The translations under genes and the position numbers were made by a program. A stretch of 64,000 nucleotides of DNA, from the NCBI RefSeq assembly GCF_023715645.1, contig NZ_JAMBOP010000018.1, positions 1-64,000 of the forward strand, written 5' to 3'. This DNA is from Bacillus cytotoxicus (GTDB lineage: Bacteria > Bacillota > Bacilli > Bacillales > Bacillaceae_G). Below the pieces are notes generated by a model, which had not been told where the DNA came from, made no database searches, and saw nothing but the letters and a program-made list of their open reading frames with translations. Shown here piece after piece: positions 10,590-18,868 of the stretch; positions within the stretch are counted from its first letter, which is position 1, and each line of letters starts with the position of its first letter.

Positions 10590-11056
10590 CCTAAACTAGC
10601 TGTGGCTACAGCGTTATAATAGGACGGTATTTTATCTTTCTTCTATCAGATTTTACCGAAAGAGTACCCCTACTTCCATTTCGTGAAGGGTGGAACCCAG
10701 AAATAAGTAGCGGGATGAATTTCGGTTTTGCGTGACAAAACATTTGTTCTTATGATAAACTATCTTCATGTACAACTTGTACTTTGAAAACTGAACATAT
10801 CCAGGTTATAGCAGGTACATATTGGCTCTGCTATGTAAAATGTTCAAGCCTAAACAGTAGCTGAAGATGCGATGATGATTCTTAGGAATCTTGCAGTAGG
10901 CTCATAAGTAGTCCCAAAAGCAAGACTAATGGGATAGAGGGGTTGGGTGTTTATCGCACACCACTGTGTCAACTCCACTAACGTTAAGCGTTCCGCAATG
11001 TTCGATACGTTAGAAACCCCTACTTCAAACGAAGTTAAGTGGGGGAGTATTCATTA
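10590..11056 (+). other. Structured noncoding remnant, IS200/IS605-like
   Basis: No open frame of useful length, but much structure. A hairpin with arms CCCCTACTT and AAGTAGCGGG lies at 10668-10715. A promoter-like TATGATAAACTAT follows at 10752-10764. Several foldable blocks come next, and the segment ends with a hairpin of the CCCCTACTTC...GTGGGG type at 11017-11045. A left-end hairpin, a promoter, then a structured 3' segment ending in a terminal hairpin is the pattern of IS200/IS605 elements whose 3' end encodes the omega RNA of TnpB. Here no tnpA or tnpB remains. It sits exactly where the body of nupC should be. The assignment is by pattern, not alignment. Confidence 0.45.
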
Positions 11057-11067
11057 TTACTAGCAAA

Positions 11068-11121
11068 CTAAGCGATACATAAAATGATAACGATTCCTAA
11101 TATACCCATTACGTACTTCAT
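11068..11121 (-). pseudogene. nupC: 5' fragment of nucleoside transporter NupC
   Basis: Seventeen codons, MKYVMGILGIVIILCIA, then TAG. They are preceded by a proper ribosome site (GGGCGGAGCATGTTATG). The peptide matches the start of the Bacillus NupC nucleoside:proton symporter, whose first membrane helix begins in this way. The position between deoC and pdp is exactly where nupC lies in the B. subtilis dra(deoC)-nupC-pdp operon. The remaining roughly 380 codons are gone, replaced by structured noncoding DNA. This locus therefore cannot make its own transporter, and uptake would have to come from paralogues elsewhere. Confidence 0.75.
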
Positions 11122-11155
11122 AACATGCTCCGCCCTTTTTGTATCCGCTTACACA

Positions 11156-11342
11156 TTTATGAATACCTTGACTTTCCAACACACAAGTCGCGGCCATGCC
11201 AAGCAAAAAGTAACCCGCTAATTTCTTTCTCTCTTTGTTTGAACATCGCATGTGGCAGAAAAAGGAACTGATCACTTCTACTTAGGACCACCTAAAAAGA
11301 AATGGGGTTTATGTCAGGATTTTTATTTGGATTGATATATAT
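11156..11342 (+). repeat. Interspersed repeat copy 3 (bcr-like)
   Basis: Starts 'TTGACTTTCCAACACACAAGTC', has 'GAACATCGCATGTGGCAG', and ends 'TGTCAGGATTTTTATTTGGA' then TATATAT. The core hairpin is decayed here (CTGATCACTT...GGACCACC). It lies between deoC and the nupC stump, that is, inside the former operon. Confidence 0.82.
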
Positions 11343-11353
11343 TGTGAAAGTTA

Positions 11354-11397
11354 AAGTAATAGATACACTATGCCTTTAATTCGTGTATCTATTACTT
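11354..11397 (-). terminator. Hairpin downstream of deoC
   Basis: A perfect 15-bp stem AAGTAATAGATACAC/GTGTATCTATTACTT with a 14-base loop, starting 16 bases past deoC. The T-run after it is poor on the minus strand, so it may attenuate or stabilise the message rather than fully terminate it. Confidence 0.65.
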
Positions 11398-11412
11398 GCA
11401 ACTTTTTATAAA

Positions 11413-12084
11413 TTAATAATTACTTGAACCGCCGTTTGTTTCATTTAGCACAATTGCCACACTAGCACTTGCACCGATTCTTGAAGCGCCAGCTTCCACC
11501 ATTTTCTCTGCATCTTCTCTTGTACGAACTCCACCAGATGCTTTCACGCCAACGTTTTCTCCAACAGTTTTGCGCATCAATGCAATATCTTCTGCAGTTG
11601 CTCCGCCTGTTGAGAATCCAGTTGAAGTTTTTACAAAGTCAGCACCAGCTTTAACAGCTAATTGACATGCACGAACTTTTTCTTCATCTGTTAATAAGCA
11701 AGTTTCAATGATAACTTTTACAAGTGCTTTTTCTTTTGCAGCTTGTACAACTTCATAAATATCCTTTTCGACTAGTTCATTATCTCCATCTTTTAAAGCA
11801 CCAACATTGATTACCATGTCTACTTCAGTAGCACCTTTTGCAATCACGTCTTTTGTTTCAAATACTTTCGTCTCAGTTGTGTTTGCACCTAAAGGAAAGC
11901 CAATAACTGTACAAACATCTACATCATGCCCTGCTAATTCTTCAGCAGCTAACTTTACCCATGTAGGATTAATACAAACCGAAGCGAAATTATATTTCTT
12001 TGCTTCTTCTAAAACTTTCATAACATCTTCTTTTTTAGTATCTGGTTTCAAAACTGTATGATCAATTAACTTCGCAATATTCAT
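11413..12084 (-). CDS. deoC: Deoxyribose-phosphate aldolase
   Basis: Class I aldolase of 223 residues that cleaves 2-deoxyribose 5-phosphate into acetaldehyde and glyceraldehyde 3-phosphate. The Schiff-base lysine is in '[15 protein letters not shown]'. The Asp and Lys of the proton relay are in '[14 protein letters not shown]' and 'VKASGGVRT'. The start is [10 protein letters not shown] because GAGGAG lies eight bases before that ATG; an in-frame GTG three codons earlier overlaps the ribosome site. It is the first gene after the DeoR-controlled promoter, and its product step completes the pathway begun by Cdd and Pdp. Confidence 0.97.
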   Translation of the reverse strand: MNIAKLIDHTVLKPDTKKEDVMKVLEEAKKYNFASVCINPTWVKLAAEELAGHDVDVCTVIGFPLGANTTETKVFETKDVIAKGATEVDMVINVGALKDGDNELVEKDIYEVVQAAKEKALVKVIIETCLLTDEEKVRACQLAVKAGADFVKTSTGFSTGGATAEDIALMRKTVGENVGVKASGGVRTREDAEKMVEAGASRIGASASVAIVLNETNGGSSNY

Positions 12085-12116
12085 TGTCTTCACTCCTCAT
12101 ATCTTTTAACAACTTC

Positions 12117-12169
12117 ATTCTAACCCTTGTTTGAACAAATGTAAACATACTTTTGAAATTTTGTTCAAT
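12117..12169 (-). promoter_or_regulatory. deo operon promoter with DeoR operator
   Basis: On the minus strand TTTACA (12145-12140) and TAGAAT (12122-12117) are separated by exactly 17 bases. Upstream of the -35 lies a palindrome, TTGAA-N6-TTCAA (12153-12168). A further half-site, TTTGTTCAA, falls inside the promoter spacer (12131-12139). A palindrome upstream plus a half-site in the promoter is the arrangement described for DeoR control of the B. subtilis dra-nupC-pdp operon. Confidence 0.8.
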
Positions 12170-12183
12170 ACTCTTCAAAAAAA

Positions 12184-12213
12184 GGTCTCTCAAATTAATT
12201 TTCTTGAGAGATC
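12184..12213 (-). terminator. Terminator of deoR
   Basis: Stem GGTCTCTCAA/TTGAGAGATC followed on the minus strand by a run of seven T. It separates deoR from the deoC promoter. Confidence 0.88.
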
Positions 12214-12221
12214 GCTTGTTC

Positions 12222-13163
12222 CTAACGATAATGTAACAACTCCTTCGCGGTATGTTGATCAATAATCAGCACATTCGCATATCTACCTCTTAACGCACCA
12301 TCAATTGCCTTCACTTTTCTAGATCCTCCAGCAACGAGAACAGAACGTTTTTTTAATCGTAACTCTTCTAAATCAATTCCAATTGTACGCTGATTAATTT
12401 CTTCGCTACAAATATTCCCATTTCCATCAAAGAAACGTGAGCAAATGTCACCAACTGCTTTTTCTTTTAATATGTTCATCTCATTTTGGTTTAAGTAGCC
12501 TAAGCGGAATAATAAAGCTTCATCTCTAACAGTTCCAACCGTAAAAATAGCTATATTCGCTTGTTTCCCCATCTCAATAATGTAATGTATATGACGATCC
12601 TGCTCTACTAATTCCTTTGTGACTGCATTATCAAATATAACTGGAAGCGGGAGGTTTCTTGGAGTCGTTTGAAATGCATCTGCAAATAAGGAAATTGTCT
12701 CATTTGCATACGTATTTACACTGGAATGACTAATGCCTCCTTTTAACTGGACAACTTCTACCCCTTTTACATGCTGAGGAACAATTTTTCTAGCAATTTC
12801 ATACATGGTCGTCCCCCAGCTCACACCAACAATATCACCATTTGTAACGGTCTTCTCCATATATTCAGCAGCAAACTTACTAATACACTCCGTAATGACC
12901 GTATATTCAGGTATTGGGGAAAATACAACATGCGCCTCTAATAAATGATATTTTTCTTTAAGCAAATTTCCTACATTATCTAAATCAGAAAATGGATCAG
13001 CAATATGGATTTGAACAAACCCTTTTTCTTTTGCATATTTTAACAACCTGGAAATAGTCGGCCTTGAAATATTCAATTTATTTGCAATTTCTTGTTGACT
13101 ATAATCGGATTGGTAATATAACCTTGCAACTTCCACGCTCAATTGTTGTTTTTCTTTATCCAT
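12222..13163 (-). CDS. deoR: Deoxyribonucleoside regulator DeoR (SorC family)
   Basis: A 313-residue repressor, the same length as B. subtilis DeoR. The N-terminal helix-turn-helix is clear: 'DYSQQEIANKLNISRPTISRLLKYAKEKG' (about residues 20-48). The rest is the SorC-type sugar-phosphate-binding domain with 'VGVSWGTTMYEIA' and 'VVQLKGGISH' near the ligand loop and 'SVLVAGGSRKVKAIDGALRG' near the end. In the known system deoxyribose 5-phosphate releases DeoR from the operator. It is transcribed separately, ahead of deoC, and its own terminator isolates the two units. A ribosome site AAAGGGG lies somewhat far (about 15 bases) from the ATG. Confidence 0.94.
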   Translation of the reverse strand: MDKEKQQLSVEVARLYYQSDYSQQEIANKLNISRPTISRLLKYAKEKGFVQIHIADPFSDLDNVGNLLKEKYHLLEAHVVFSPIPEYTVITECISKFAAEYMEKTVTNGDIVGVSWGTTMYEIARKIVPQHVKGVEVVQLKGGISHSSVNTYANETISLFADAFQTTPRNLPLPVIFDNAVTKELVEQDRHIHYIIEMGKQANIAIFTVGTVRDEALLFRLGYLNQNEMNILKEKAVGDICSRFFDGNGNICSEEINQRTIGIDLEELRLKKRSVLVAGGSRKVKAIDGALRGRYANVLIIDQHTAKELLHYR

Positions 13164-13363
13164 ATTCGTTATTTCTAGACCCCTTTCACACTTATTTTAT
13201 CTTAATGGCATCATAACACTTCATGTTGGAAAATTCGACTATCTAGATTGGAGATGAACGTATTTCATTTTACAAACTTAATTTTCAAAATAAAAAACAT
13301 ACAACTGCATCATTTAGAATACAATTGCATGTTTCCATCACGTTACTAAAATATCTTTGAAAG

Positions 13364-13395
13364 CGGATAGCTGTCCAAAAAAGAACAGCTATCCG
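13364..13395 (-). terminator. Terminator of the SDR pseudogene
   Basis: Perfect 11-bp stem CGGATAGCTGT/ACAGCTATCCG with a loop of ten bases, just past the SDR remnant. Confidence 0.8.
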
Positions 13396-13421
13396 TTTTA
13401 GTAATTCTAATCATCCATTTT

Positions 13422-14003
13422 TTACGGATTTGTAGACCATAATCCAGCAGATTTAATAAATGTACGTTTATTTAATTTCAGCTGCGCTACAATAAATTCG
13501 GCAATACCTTCAGCTTGCATAACTTTATCTGGATTACCATCTGTCAAACCTAATTCTACTGCCATATCTGTTGCAACTGTACTTGGTGTTAATGCTGTCA
13601 CGCGAATATTATGTTTACGCACTTCCATCGCTAACGATTCTGTTAAGCCAAGAACACCAAATTTAGAAGCGCTGTACGCGCTTGTTACTGGCGCTCCCTT
13701 TTGTCCAGCTGTTGATGAAATATTAATAATGTCACCAGACTGTTGCTCAATCATTCCTGGTAACGCAGCACGAGTTACATAATATACGCCCATTAAGTTC
13801 ACTTGAATGATTTTTTCCCATTCTGCAACATCTAGTTCTAGAAACTTTCCAAATTTAGAAATTCCGGCATTGTTAATTAAAATATCAATCGAATTTAAGC
13901 CATTTTTTAATGTTTCAATTGCTTCACTTACTTCTCAGTAGCAATTACAGCTTTCACGCCTTCTGCCTCAACTTCTTTTGCAACAGCTTTTAAAATATTC
14001 AAC
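13422..14003 (-). pseudogene. Broken short-chain dehydrogenase (3-ketoacyl reductase-like)
   Basis: The C-terminal half is well preserved: '[16 protein letters not shown]', the catalytic Ser in '[13 protein letters not shown]', and Tyr/Lys in '[10 protein letters not shown]', as in FabG-type NAD(P)H reductases. Upstream, '[20 protein letters not shown]' continues in frame. At about 13936 the frame is broken (GAGAAGTAAGTGAAGC), after which 'ILKAVAKEVEAEGVKAVIAT' is read in another frame. The first ~40 residues, with the TGxxxGxG dinucleotide motif, are missing altogether. It therefore has both a 5' deletion and a frameshift and cannot make a working enzyme. The truncation point abuts the CobW-type GTPase gene. 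Confidence 0.85.
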
Positions 14004-14025
14004 TAAAAATAACCGTACACAAACC

Positions 14026-14949
14026 TTACAATTCAACTTGTTCCAAAATTTCTAGTTCTTTCTTCAGTTTCGTTTTATCCAAATTCTCTCCAATAATTAC
14101 AAGGTTTGTAGGGAATCCAAAATCTTGCTCCAATAAAGATGGCACACCAAATGAGTATTGCAGCAAGGTTGGGTATTTATCACCATGAAACTTCACAAAC
14201 CCTTTCACACGATAAATTCCCTCAGGTAAATTCGAAAGCCATTCGTACAATTTGCCTTGATCAATTGATTGCGTAAATGGATAAGTCATCGTTTGAATAT
14301 GTAGATGTTGTGTCACATGTAATTTCTCATGATTTTGATTACTTGCGAGTTGTACCTCTTCGAAATCTTCCAAAGATATATTACAATACTGCGTTTCGTA
14401 TAATTTTGCATGTCTATTTATTAACGCTACTTCCTCAACAATCTGTTTCTTATCTTCGTCCTGAAGCAAATCTGATTTATTGATAAGAATATGACTTCCA
14501 TACTTCATTTGTTCATTTAAAAGTTGTTGTACGCTTTTACTTAAAGTTTCACGATTTAACCATCTGATTGCATCTAATACAACAATAATGGACTTCACTT
14601 CAATATAAGGAGCTAAAATAGGTGAAAGGCAAGCGTCTAATACTTCAATTGGATGCGCAACGCCAGTTGTTTCTATATAAACTACATCAGGTCTCTCCTC
14701 TTGATATAAGGAATGCAACTGAATTTCTAATTCATCTTTCATCGTACAGCAAATACAACCTTTTAAAAGTTCTCTTAAAATATTTTCTCGCCCTACAATA
14801 TCAGTATCTACGGAGTATTCACCTATTTCATTCATTAATACTGCTACTTTTCGATTTTTCTTCTTTTCCGCTAATAAAAGATTTTGAAGCAGCGTTGATT
14901 TCCCACTCCCTAAAAATCCACCTAAAATATGAATTTCTACTTTGTTCAT
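14026..14949 (-). CDS. CobW/COG0523-family GTPase (metal chaperone-like)
   Basis: A 307-residue G3E-family GTPase. Walker A is 'GGFLGSGKST' near residue 8. The metal-binding CxCC of COG0523 proteins is 'GCICCTM', the Walker B/switch is 'VVYIETTG', and the base-specificity motif is 'NKSD'. A C-terminal CobW domain of about 90 residues follows ('LPEGIYRVKGFVKF'). Such proteins hand zinc or other metals to client enzymes; B. subtilis ZagA/YciC is a longer relative. The start at 14949 has GGAGAG nine bases upstream. The further upstream in-frame ATG lies inside a repeat element and is not credible. I see no Zur-like box. Confidence 0.88.
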   Translation of the reverse strand: MNKVEIHILGGFLGSGKSTLLQNLLLAEKKKNRKVAVLMNEIGEYSVDTDIVGRENILRELLKGCICCTMKDELEIQLHSLYQEERPDVVYIETTGVAHPIEVLDACLSPILAPYIEVKSIIVVLDAIRWLNRETLSKSVQQLLNEQMKYGSHILINKSDLLQDEDKKQIVEEVALINRHAKLYETQYCNISLEDFEEVQLASNQNHEKLHVTQHLHIQTMTYPFTQSIDQGKLYEWLSNLPEGIYRVKGFVKFHGDKYPTLLQYSFGVPSLLEQDFGFPTNLVIIGENLDKTKLKKELEILEQVEL

Positions 14950-14976
14950 ATGTTCGACTCTCCATTTCTTTGGTAC

Positions 14977-15128
14977 TATATAAATCCAACTTGACTTTCC
15001 AACACACAAGTCGCCAGTAACCTGCTATAAACATCGCATGTGCAGAAAAAGGAACCGACCGCTTCTACTTATGGCCAGACGCTCTCGTCCATCTAAAAAG
15101 AAAAGGTTTTTCATTTGGAATTATATAC
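14977..15128 (+). repeat. Interspersed repeat copy 4 (bcr-like)
   Basis: Begins TATATAAATCCAACTTGAC and ends near TTATATA. It has an internal deletion in the 'GCCATGCCAAGCAAAAAG' segment but keeps 'GACCGCTTCTAC...GGCCAG', then 'ACGCTCTCGTCCATCTAAAA'. It lies directly upstream of the CobW-type gene, with its left end only 27 bases from the start codon. Confidence 0.85.
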
Positions 15129-15218
15129 CTATACTTGCAACTACATTTAAAATATATTAAATTTCAGAAAGATTACTGAATGCTAGTTACAGATGCAATA
15201 GTACTACTTTAACATACT

Positions 15219-15249
15219 AAAAGGCCACTTTTCATAAAGTGACCTTTTT
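15219..15249 (-). terminator. Terminator of the copper operon
   Basis: Stem AAAAGGCCACTTT/AAAGTGACCTTTT with a four-base loop, 22 bases past copZ. Confidence 0.88.
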
Positions 15250-15271
15250 GCTAAAAATTATTGAATCTTTT

Positions 15272-15475
15272 TTATTGCACGTCATATCCTTGATCTTCAA
15301 TAGCTTCTTTCATTTTTTCTACATCTACTTTTGCTTCATCATATTCTACATTTACAGTTCCCTCTTGCAACTGTACTTCTACATTTTGTACTCCTTCTAA
15401 CTCTGTAAGTGCGTTTGTTACTGCCATTTTGCAATGATTACATGTCATTCCTTGTACGTTTAATGTGATAGTCAT
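15272..15475 (-). CDS. copZ: Copper chaperone CopZ
   Basis: A 67-residue heavy-metal-associated domain protein with the fold pattern beta-alpha-beta-beta-alpha-beta. The Cu(I)-binding motif is 'GMTCNHC' near residue 10. It carries cytoplasmic Cu(I) to CopA and to the CsoR sensor. I begin at MTITLNVQG since GGAGGAATTTAATATG precedes it; five more upstream codons are in frame but overlap the ribosome site. It follows copA by 17 bases. Confidence 0.95.
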   Translation of the reverse strand: MTITLNVQGMTCNHCKMAVTNALTELEGVQNVEVQLQEGTVNVEYDEAKVDVEKMKEAIEDQGYDVQ

Positions 15476-15492
15476 ATTAAATTCCTCCATAT

Positions 15493-17889
15493 TTATATTT
15501 TAACGCGTTTCAAGCGAAGTGCGTTCGTCACAACCGATACAGAACTAAATGCCATCGCTGCTCCGGCTACCCACGGCTCTAATAATCCAAATGCCGCCAC
15601 AGGAATACCGATTGCGTTATAGAATAAAGCCCAAAACAAGTTTTGACGAATATTTCTCATCGTCTTACGACTTAACTCAATTGCTTTTGGTATATGTGAT
15701 AAATCACCGCCAACTAACGTAACGTCTGCAGTTTCAATTGCTACATCTGCACCTGTTCCAATTGCCATACCAATATCAGATTTTGCAAGAGCTGGCGCAT
15801 CGTTAATACCGTCACCTACCATCGCTACTCTCTTTCCTTGTTTTTGTAAATTTTCTACAATATTGGCTTTATCCTCTGGTAATACTTCCGCAAATACATG
15901 GTCAATATGAACCTGTTTTGCAATCGCTTCAGCGGTACGCTTATTATCACCCGTTACCATATATACTTCAATTCCCATTTGTTTCAATGTTTCAATTGCA
16001 ACCTTTGAACTTTCTTTTACTGTGTCGGCAACAGCGATGATTCCAGCAAGTTCCCCATCAATCGCAACAAGCATTGCTGTTTTACCTTGAATTTCTAGTT
16101 CTTTCATTATCTCTTCATGCTGTGATATTTCTACTGATTGTTCATTCATTAATTTGCGCGTTCCCACAAGAACTTTTTTATCTTCTATTTTCGCCTCAAT
16201 GCCATGACCAGTAATGGCTGAAAAATGCTGGAGCTCTTTCAATTCTATCTCATTTTGTTTTCCATACTCAACAATTGCATGCGCTAATGGATGCTCGGAT
16301 GCACTTTCAGCTGAAATTGCATAATCCAGCATACCTTCTTGAAATTCTAATACATCGGTCACTTCTGGTTTCCCTTTTGTTACAGTTCCTGTTTTATCTA
16401 ATAACACCGCATTTACTTTATGTGTTCCTTCTAGATATTCACCTCCCTTAAAAAGAATGCCTTTTTCTGCTCCTTTTCCTGTACCAACCATAATCGAAGT
16501 TGGTGTAGCAAGCCCTAATGCACATGGGCATGCGATTACTAAAATCGCAATCCCTACTTCCAACGCTCTTGGCAAATCACCCGGTACAATAAAGAAATAC
16601 CATACTAAGAAAGCTATAAGCGCAATCCCTACAACAATCGGAACAAAAATACCTGAAATAATATCTGCTAATCGTTGAATTGGCGCTTTAGAACCTTGTG
16701 CTTCTTCAACAATTTTAATAATGCCAGCTAACGCTGTATCTTTTCCAACCTTTTCAGCTTGAATTGTCAGCACTCCGTTTGCATTGATAGTCGCTCCAAT
16801 TACTGGATCTCCTTCTTTTTTATCTACTGGAATAGATTCTCCAGTAATCATAGATTCATCGACAGAAGATGCCCCTGAGATTACAATACCATCTACGGGT
16901 ATTTTCTCCCCTGGTTTTACAATAATCTTATCTCCAATTACAACATCTTCAAGTGGCACTCTCACTTCTTGACCATTCCGCATAACGAGCGCATCTTTCG
17001 CCTGTAAACTTAACAATTTAGAAATCGCTTCCGTTGTCCGTCCTTTTGCCAATGTTTCAAAGTACTTTCCAACTAAGATTAATGTAATTAAAACAGCACT
17101 TGTTTCAAAGTAGAGATTTGGACTGTAGTTTGCATTTCCTAATGTTTTCAATGCCTCGTATAGACTGTAAAAATAGGCTGCTGATGTTCCTAAGGCTACT
17201 AAAACGTCCATATTTGCACTCTTATTTCGAAGTGCACGATAAGCACCTACGTAAAAGTGTCCCCCAATATAAAACTGAACGGGTGTTGCTAATAATATTT
17301 GAAACCATGGATTCATTAGAATATGGGGCACTGGTAATCCAGTATCAAATGGCATATGTCCAAGCATTGTATAGAGTAAAGGTAAGGACAAAAGAATCGA
17401 AATAATCAGTTGACGCTTTTTCTCCTTAATCATTTCTTCTTTTCTATCTGAACGCTCTGCATTTTCGGTGCGTATTCGTCCTTTATATCCAATTTTCTTT
17501 ATCTTTTCTAAAATATTAACGGTAGAAACTAAACCTTCGTTATATTCAACAACAGCGCTATTGGTAGCTAAATTGACAGTTGCATGTGAGACGCCTTCCA
17601 TTTTATTTAGTACTTTTTCAACCCGAGTGGCACAAGCTGCACATGTCATTCCTTCAATATTAAGGGTAAATTTTTCTGCTGATACACTATATCCTAACTT
17701 CTCAATTTTCTCTTTTATATTAGAAATTTCTTGCTGAGACGGATCATATTTAATACTTGCTTTTTCCATCGCTAAGTTTACGCTAGCTTCCACCCCATCC
17801 ATTTTATTTAGTACTTTTTCAATACGAGTGGCGCATGCTGCACATGTCATTCCTGTTACTCCAAGCGTAACATGTTTTTGATTCCCCAT
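15493..17889 (-). CDS. copA: Copper-exporting P-type ATPase
   Basis: A 798-residue P1B-type ATPase that pumps Cu(I) out of the cytoplasm. Two N-terminal metal domains each carry '[10 protein letters not shown]' (near residues 13 and 81). Eight membrane helices are expected; the transport site is '[10 protein letters not shown]' (CPC). The phosphorylated Asp lies in '[11 protein letters not shown]', the ATP-binding HP motif in 'SEHPLAHAI' and the hinge in '[13 protein letters not shown]'. GGAGGGGTATACAATG fixes the start. It is the middle gene of csoR-copA-copZ, with 12 bases between csoR and copA. Confidence 0.97.
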   Translation of the reverse strand: MGNQKHVTLGVTGMTCAACATRIEKVLNKMDGVEASVNLAMEKASIKYDPSQQEISNIKEKIEKLGYSVSAEKFTLNIEGMTCAACATRVEKVLNKMEGVSHATVNLATNSAVVEYNEGLVSTVNILEKIKKIGYKGRIRTENAERSDRKEEMIKEKKRQLIISILLSLPLLYTMLGHMPFDTGLPVPHILMNPWFQILLATPVQFYIGGHFYVGAYRALRNKSANMDVLVALGTSAAYFYSLYEALKTLGNANYSPNLYFETSAVLITLILVGKYFETLAKGRTTEAISKLLSLQAKDALVMRNGQEVRVPLEDVVIGDKIIVKPGEKIPVDGIVISGASSVDESMITGESIPVDKKEGDPVIGATINANGVLTIQAEKVGKDTALAGIIKIVEEAQGSKAPIQRLADIISGIFVPIVVGIALIAFLVWYFFIVPGDLPRALEVGIAILVIACPCALGLATPTSIMVGTGKGAEKGILFKGGEYLEGTHKVNAVLLDKTGTVTKGKPEVTDVLEFQEGMLDYAISAESASEHPLAHAIVEYGKQNEIELKELQHFSAITGHGIEAKIEDKKVLVGTRKLMNEQSVEISQHEEIMKELEIQGKTAMLVAIDGELAGIIAVADTVKESSKVAIETLKQMGIEVYMVTGDNKRTAEAIAKQVHIDHVFAEVLPEDKANIVENLQKQGKRVAMVGDGINDAPALAKSDIGMAIGTGADVAIETADVTLVGGDLSHIPKAIELSRKTMRNIRQNLFWALFYNAIGIPVAAFGLLEPWVAGAAMAFSSVSVVTNALRLKRVKI

Positions 17890-17901
17890 TGTATACCCCT
17901 C

Positions 17902-18213
17902 CTATTTTGAAAACTGCTTAATTACATTCATTAATTCTTGAATCGATTCATCCCCATTCCCCTCGTGAATTGCCTTTGCAACGCAATGCTTTGTATGACG
18001 CTCCAACAAAGAAAAACCGACCTTATTTAACGCTGCATTAATCGCTGAAATTTGAATTAAAACATCAACACAGTAACGATTATCTTCAACCATCTTTTGT
18101 ACACCACGTACTTGCCCTTCTATACGCTTTAAACGTTTCATCACACTTTGAATTTCCTCTTCTGTTCGAGGAACCATTTTTTGATCGCTATGATTTCCTT
18201 CGCAATGATCCAT
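17902..18213 (-). CDS. csoR: Copper-sensing repressor CsoR
   Basis: An all-helical DUF156 repressor of 103 residues. The Cu(I) ligands of CsoR are all present in the C-H-C order: Cys in 'NRYCVDVLIQ', then His and Cys in 'RHTKHCVAKA'. The basic 'MKRLKRIEGQVRGVQKM' helix contacts DNA. The start MDHCEGNHS is chosen for the site GAGGTGATAGTAATG; the upstream in-frame ATG has none. A GC-rich pseudo-palindrome lies just upstream, so it likely represses its own operon until copper binds. Confidence 0.95.
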   Translation of the reverse strand: MDHCEGNHSDQKMVPRTEEEIQSVMKRLKRIEGQVRGVQKMVEDNRYCVDVLIQISAINAALNKVGFSLLERHTKHCVAKAIHEGNGDESIQELMNVIKQFSK

Positions 18214-18257
18214 TACTATCACCTCATGAATTATTATTATCAATCTTTATATACATA

Positions 18258-18279
18258 ATACGGGTATGGGGTATACAAA
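18258..18279 (-). promoter_or_regulatory. Putative CsoR operator
   Basis: Read on the minus strand, GTATACCCCATACCCGTAT lies 45-65 bases upstream of csoR. CsoR sites in Bacillus are G/C-tract pseudo-palindromes flanked by TA-rich arms (ATACCC...GGGTAT type), and this matches in composition and position. Confidence 0.65.
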
Positions 18280-18371
18280 GCAACTGTTTAAATGCCTATT
18301 TGTTGTAATTTTTTTAGGGAAAACCAATAGCATCCTAAAATGAAAAGTATTTTTCCATACAACTAATCGAT

Positions 18372-18400
18372 AAAGCAGCTATCAATGCAATAGCTGCTTT
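18372..18400. terminator. Hairpin ahead of the kinase relic
   Basis: Stem AAAGCAGCTAT/ATAGCTGCTTT with a 7-base loop. It may be the terminator of a gene that has been deleted from upstream of the histidine kinase relic. Confidence 0.5.
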
Positions 18401-18422
18401 ATGTTATTTTGCTACAAGTTAT

Positions 18423-18659
18423 ATGAACTCCCGGCAACATCTACCTCATATTTTCGAACGATTTTATCGAGTGGATAAATCTCAAACTCGCGCAACAGGT
18501 GGGACTGATTTAGGCCTTGCAATTGTAAAAGAAATTGTTGAATTGCAAGGTGGTAGTATTTCTGTAACAAGTGAATTAGGCCATGGGACTATTTTTACGA
18601 TCCATCTAAAAAAGTAAAATCTACATAATGAACTCATCAACTTTGTGACGAGCTTTTTT
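18423..18659 (+). pseudogene. C-terminal relic of a sensor histidine kinase
   Basis: About 60 codons (18423-18617) match the end of a PhoR/ResE-type HATPase domain: '[18 protein letters not shown]' (F box), '[19 protein letters not shown]' (G2 box) and '[10 protein letters not shown]'. The usual GGTGLGLAIV has Asp for the second glycine of the loop. No sensor, HisKA or N box remains, and the text begins abruptly after a hairpin. A terminator-like stem CTCATCA/TGACGAG plus six T follows at 18631-18659. It is the last piece of a deleted two-component system, possibly the former regulator of the next two genes. Confidence 0.8.
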
Positions 18660-18746
18660 CATTATTATGAGAATTTTTTTAGATATTTCTCATATTTTCA
18701 TCATTTCCCTTTCATGCCCCTCTCACATCTACGTTTTAGACTACTA

Positions 18747-18851
18747 CTTATCAAAGATATAACGAGGTGATAAGTTCAAGCACAGCCTTTCAGATTTTGA
18801 CTCTATTAAAAGTAGTTCTAGATTCGTTTTTTCTTGAAGCATAACGAATCA
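18747..18851 (+). promoter_or_regulatory. Two inverted repeats upstream of the PspA pair
   Basis: ACTTATCA...TGATAAGT brackets about 18747-18776. A second dyad, GATTCGTT/AACGAATC (about 18821-18850), ends 5 bases before the ribosome site. The second could fold in the 5' leader; either could be a regulator site. No clear sigma-A promoter was picked out. Confidence 0.4.
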
Positions 18852-18868
18852 TAGATGGAGGTGAACCT

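Noticed and set aside
10770-10800. 'CTTTGAAAACTGAA', which resembles an rRNA operon spacer
   Set aside because: No 16S, 23S or tRNA sequence lies near; the match is too short to mean anything.
11060-11275. 71-codon minus-strand frame over the nupC stump
   Set aside because: It runs through a repeat copy and is in a different frame from the recognisable NupC start, which has its own ribosome site.
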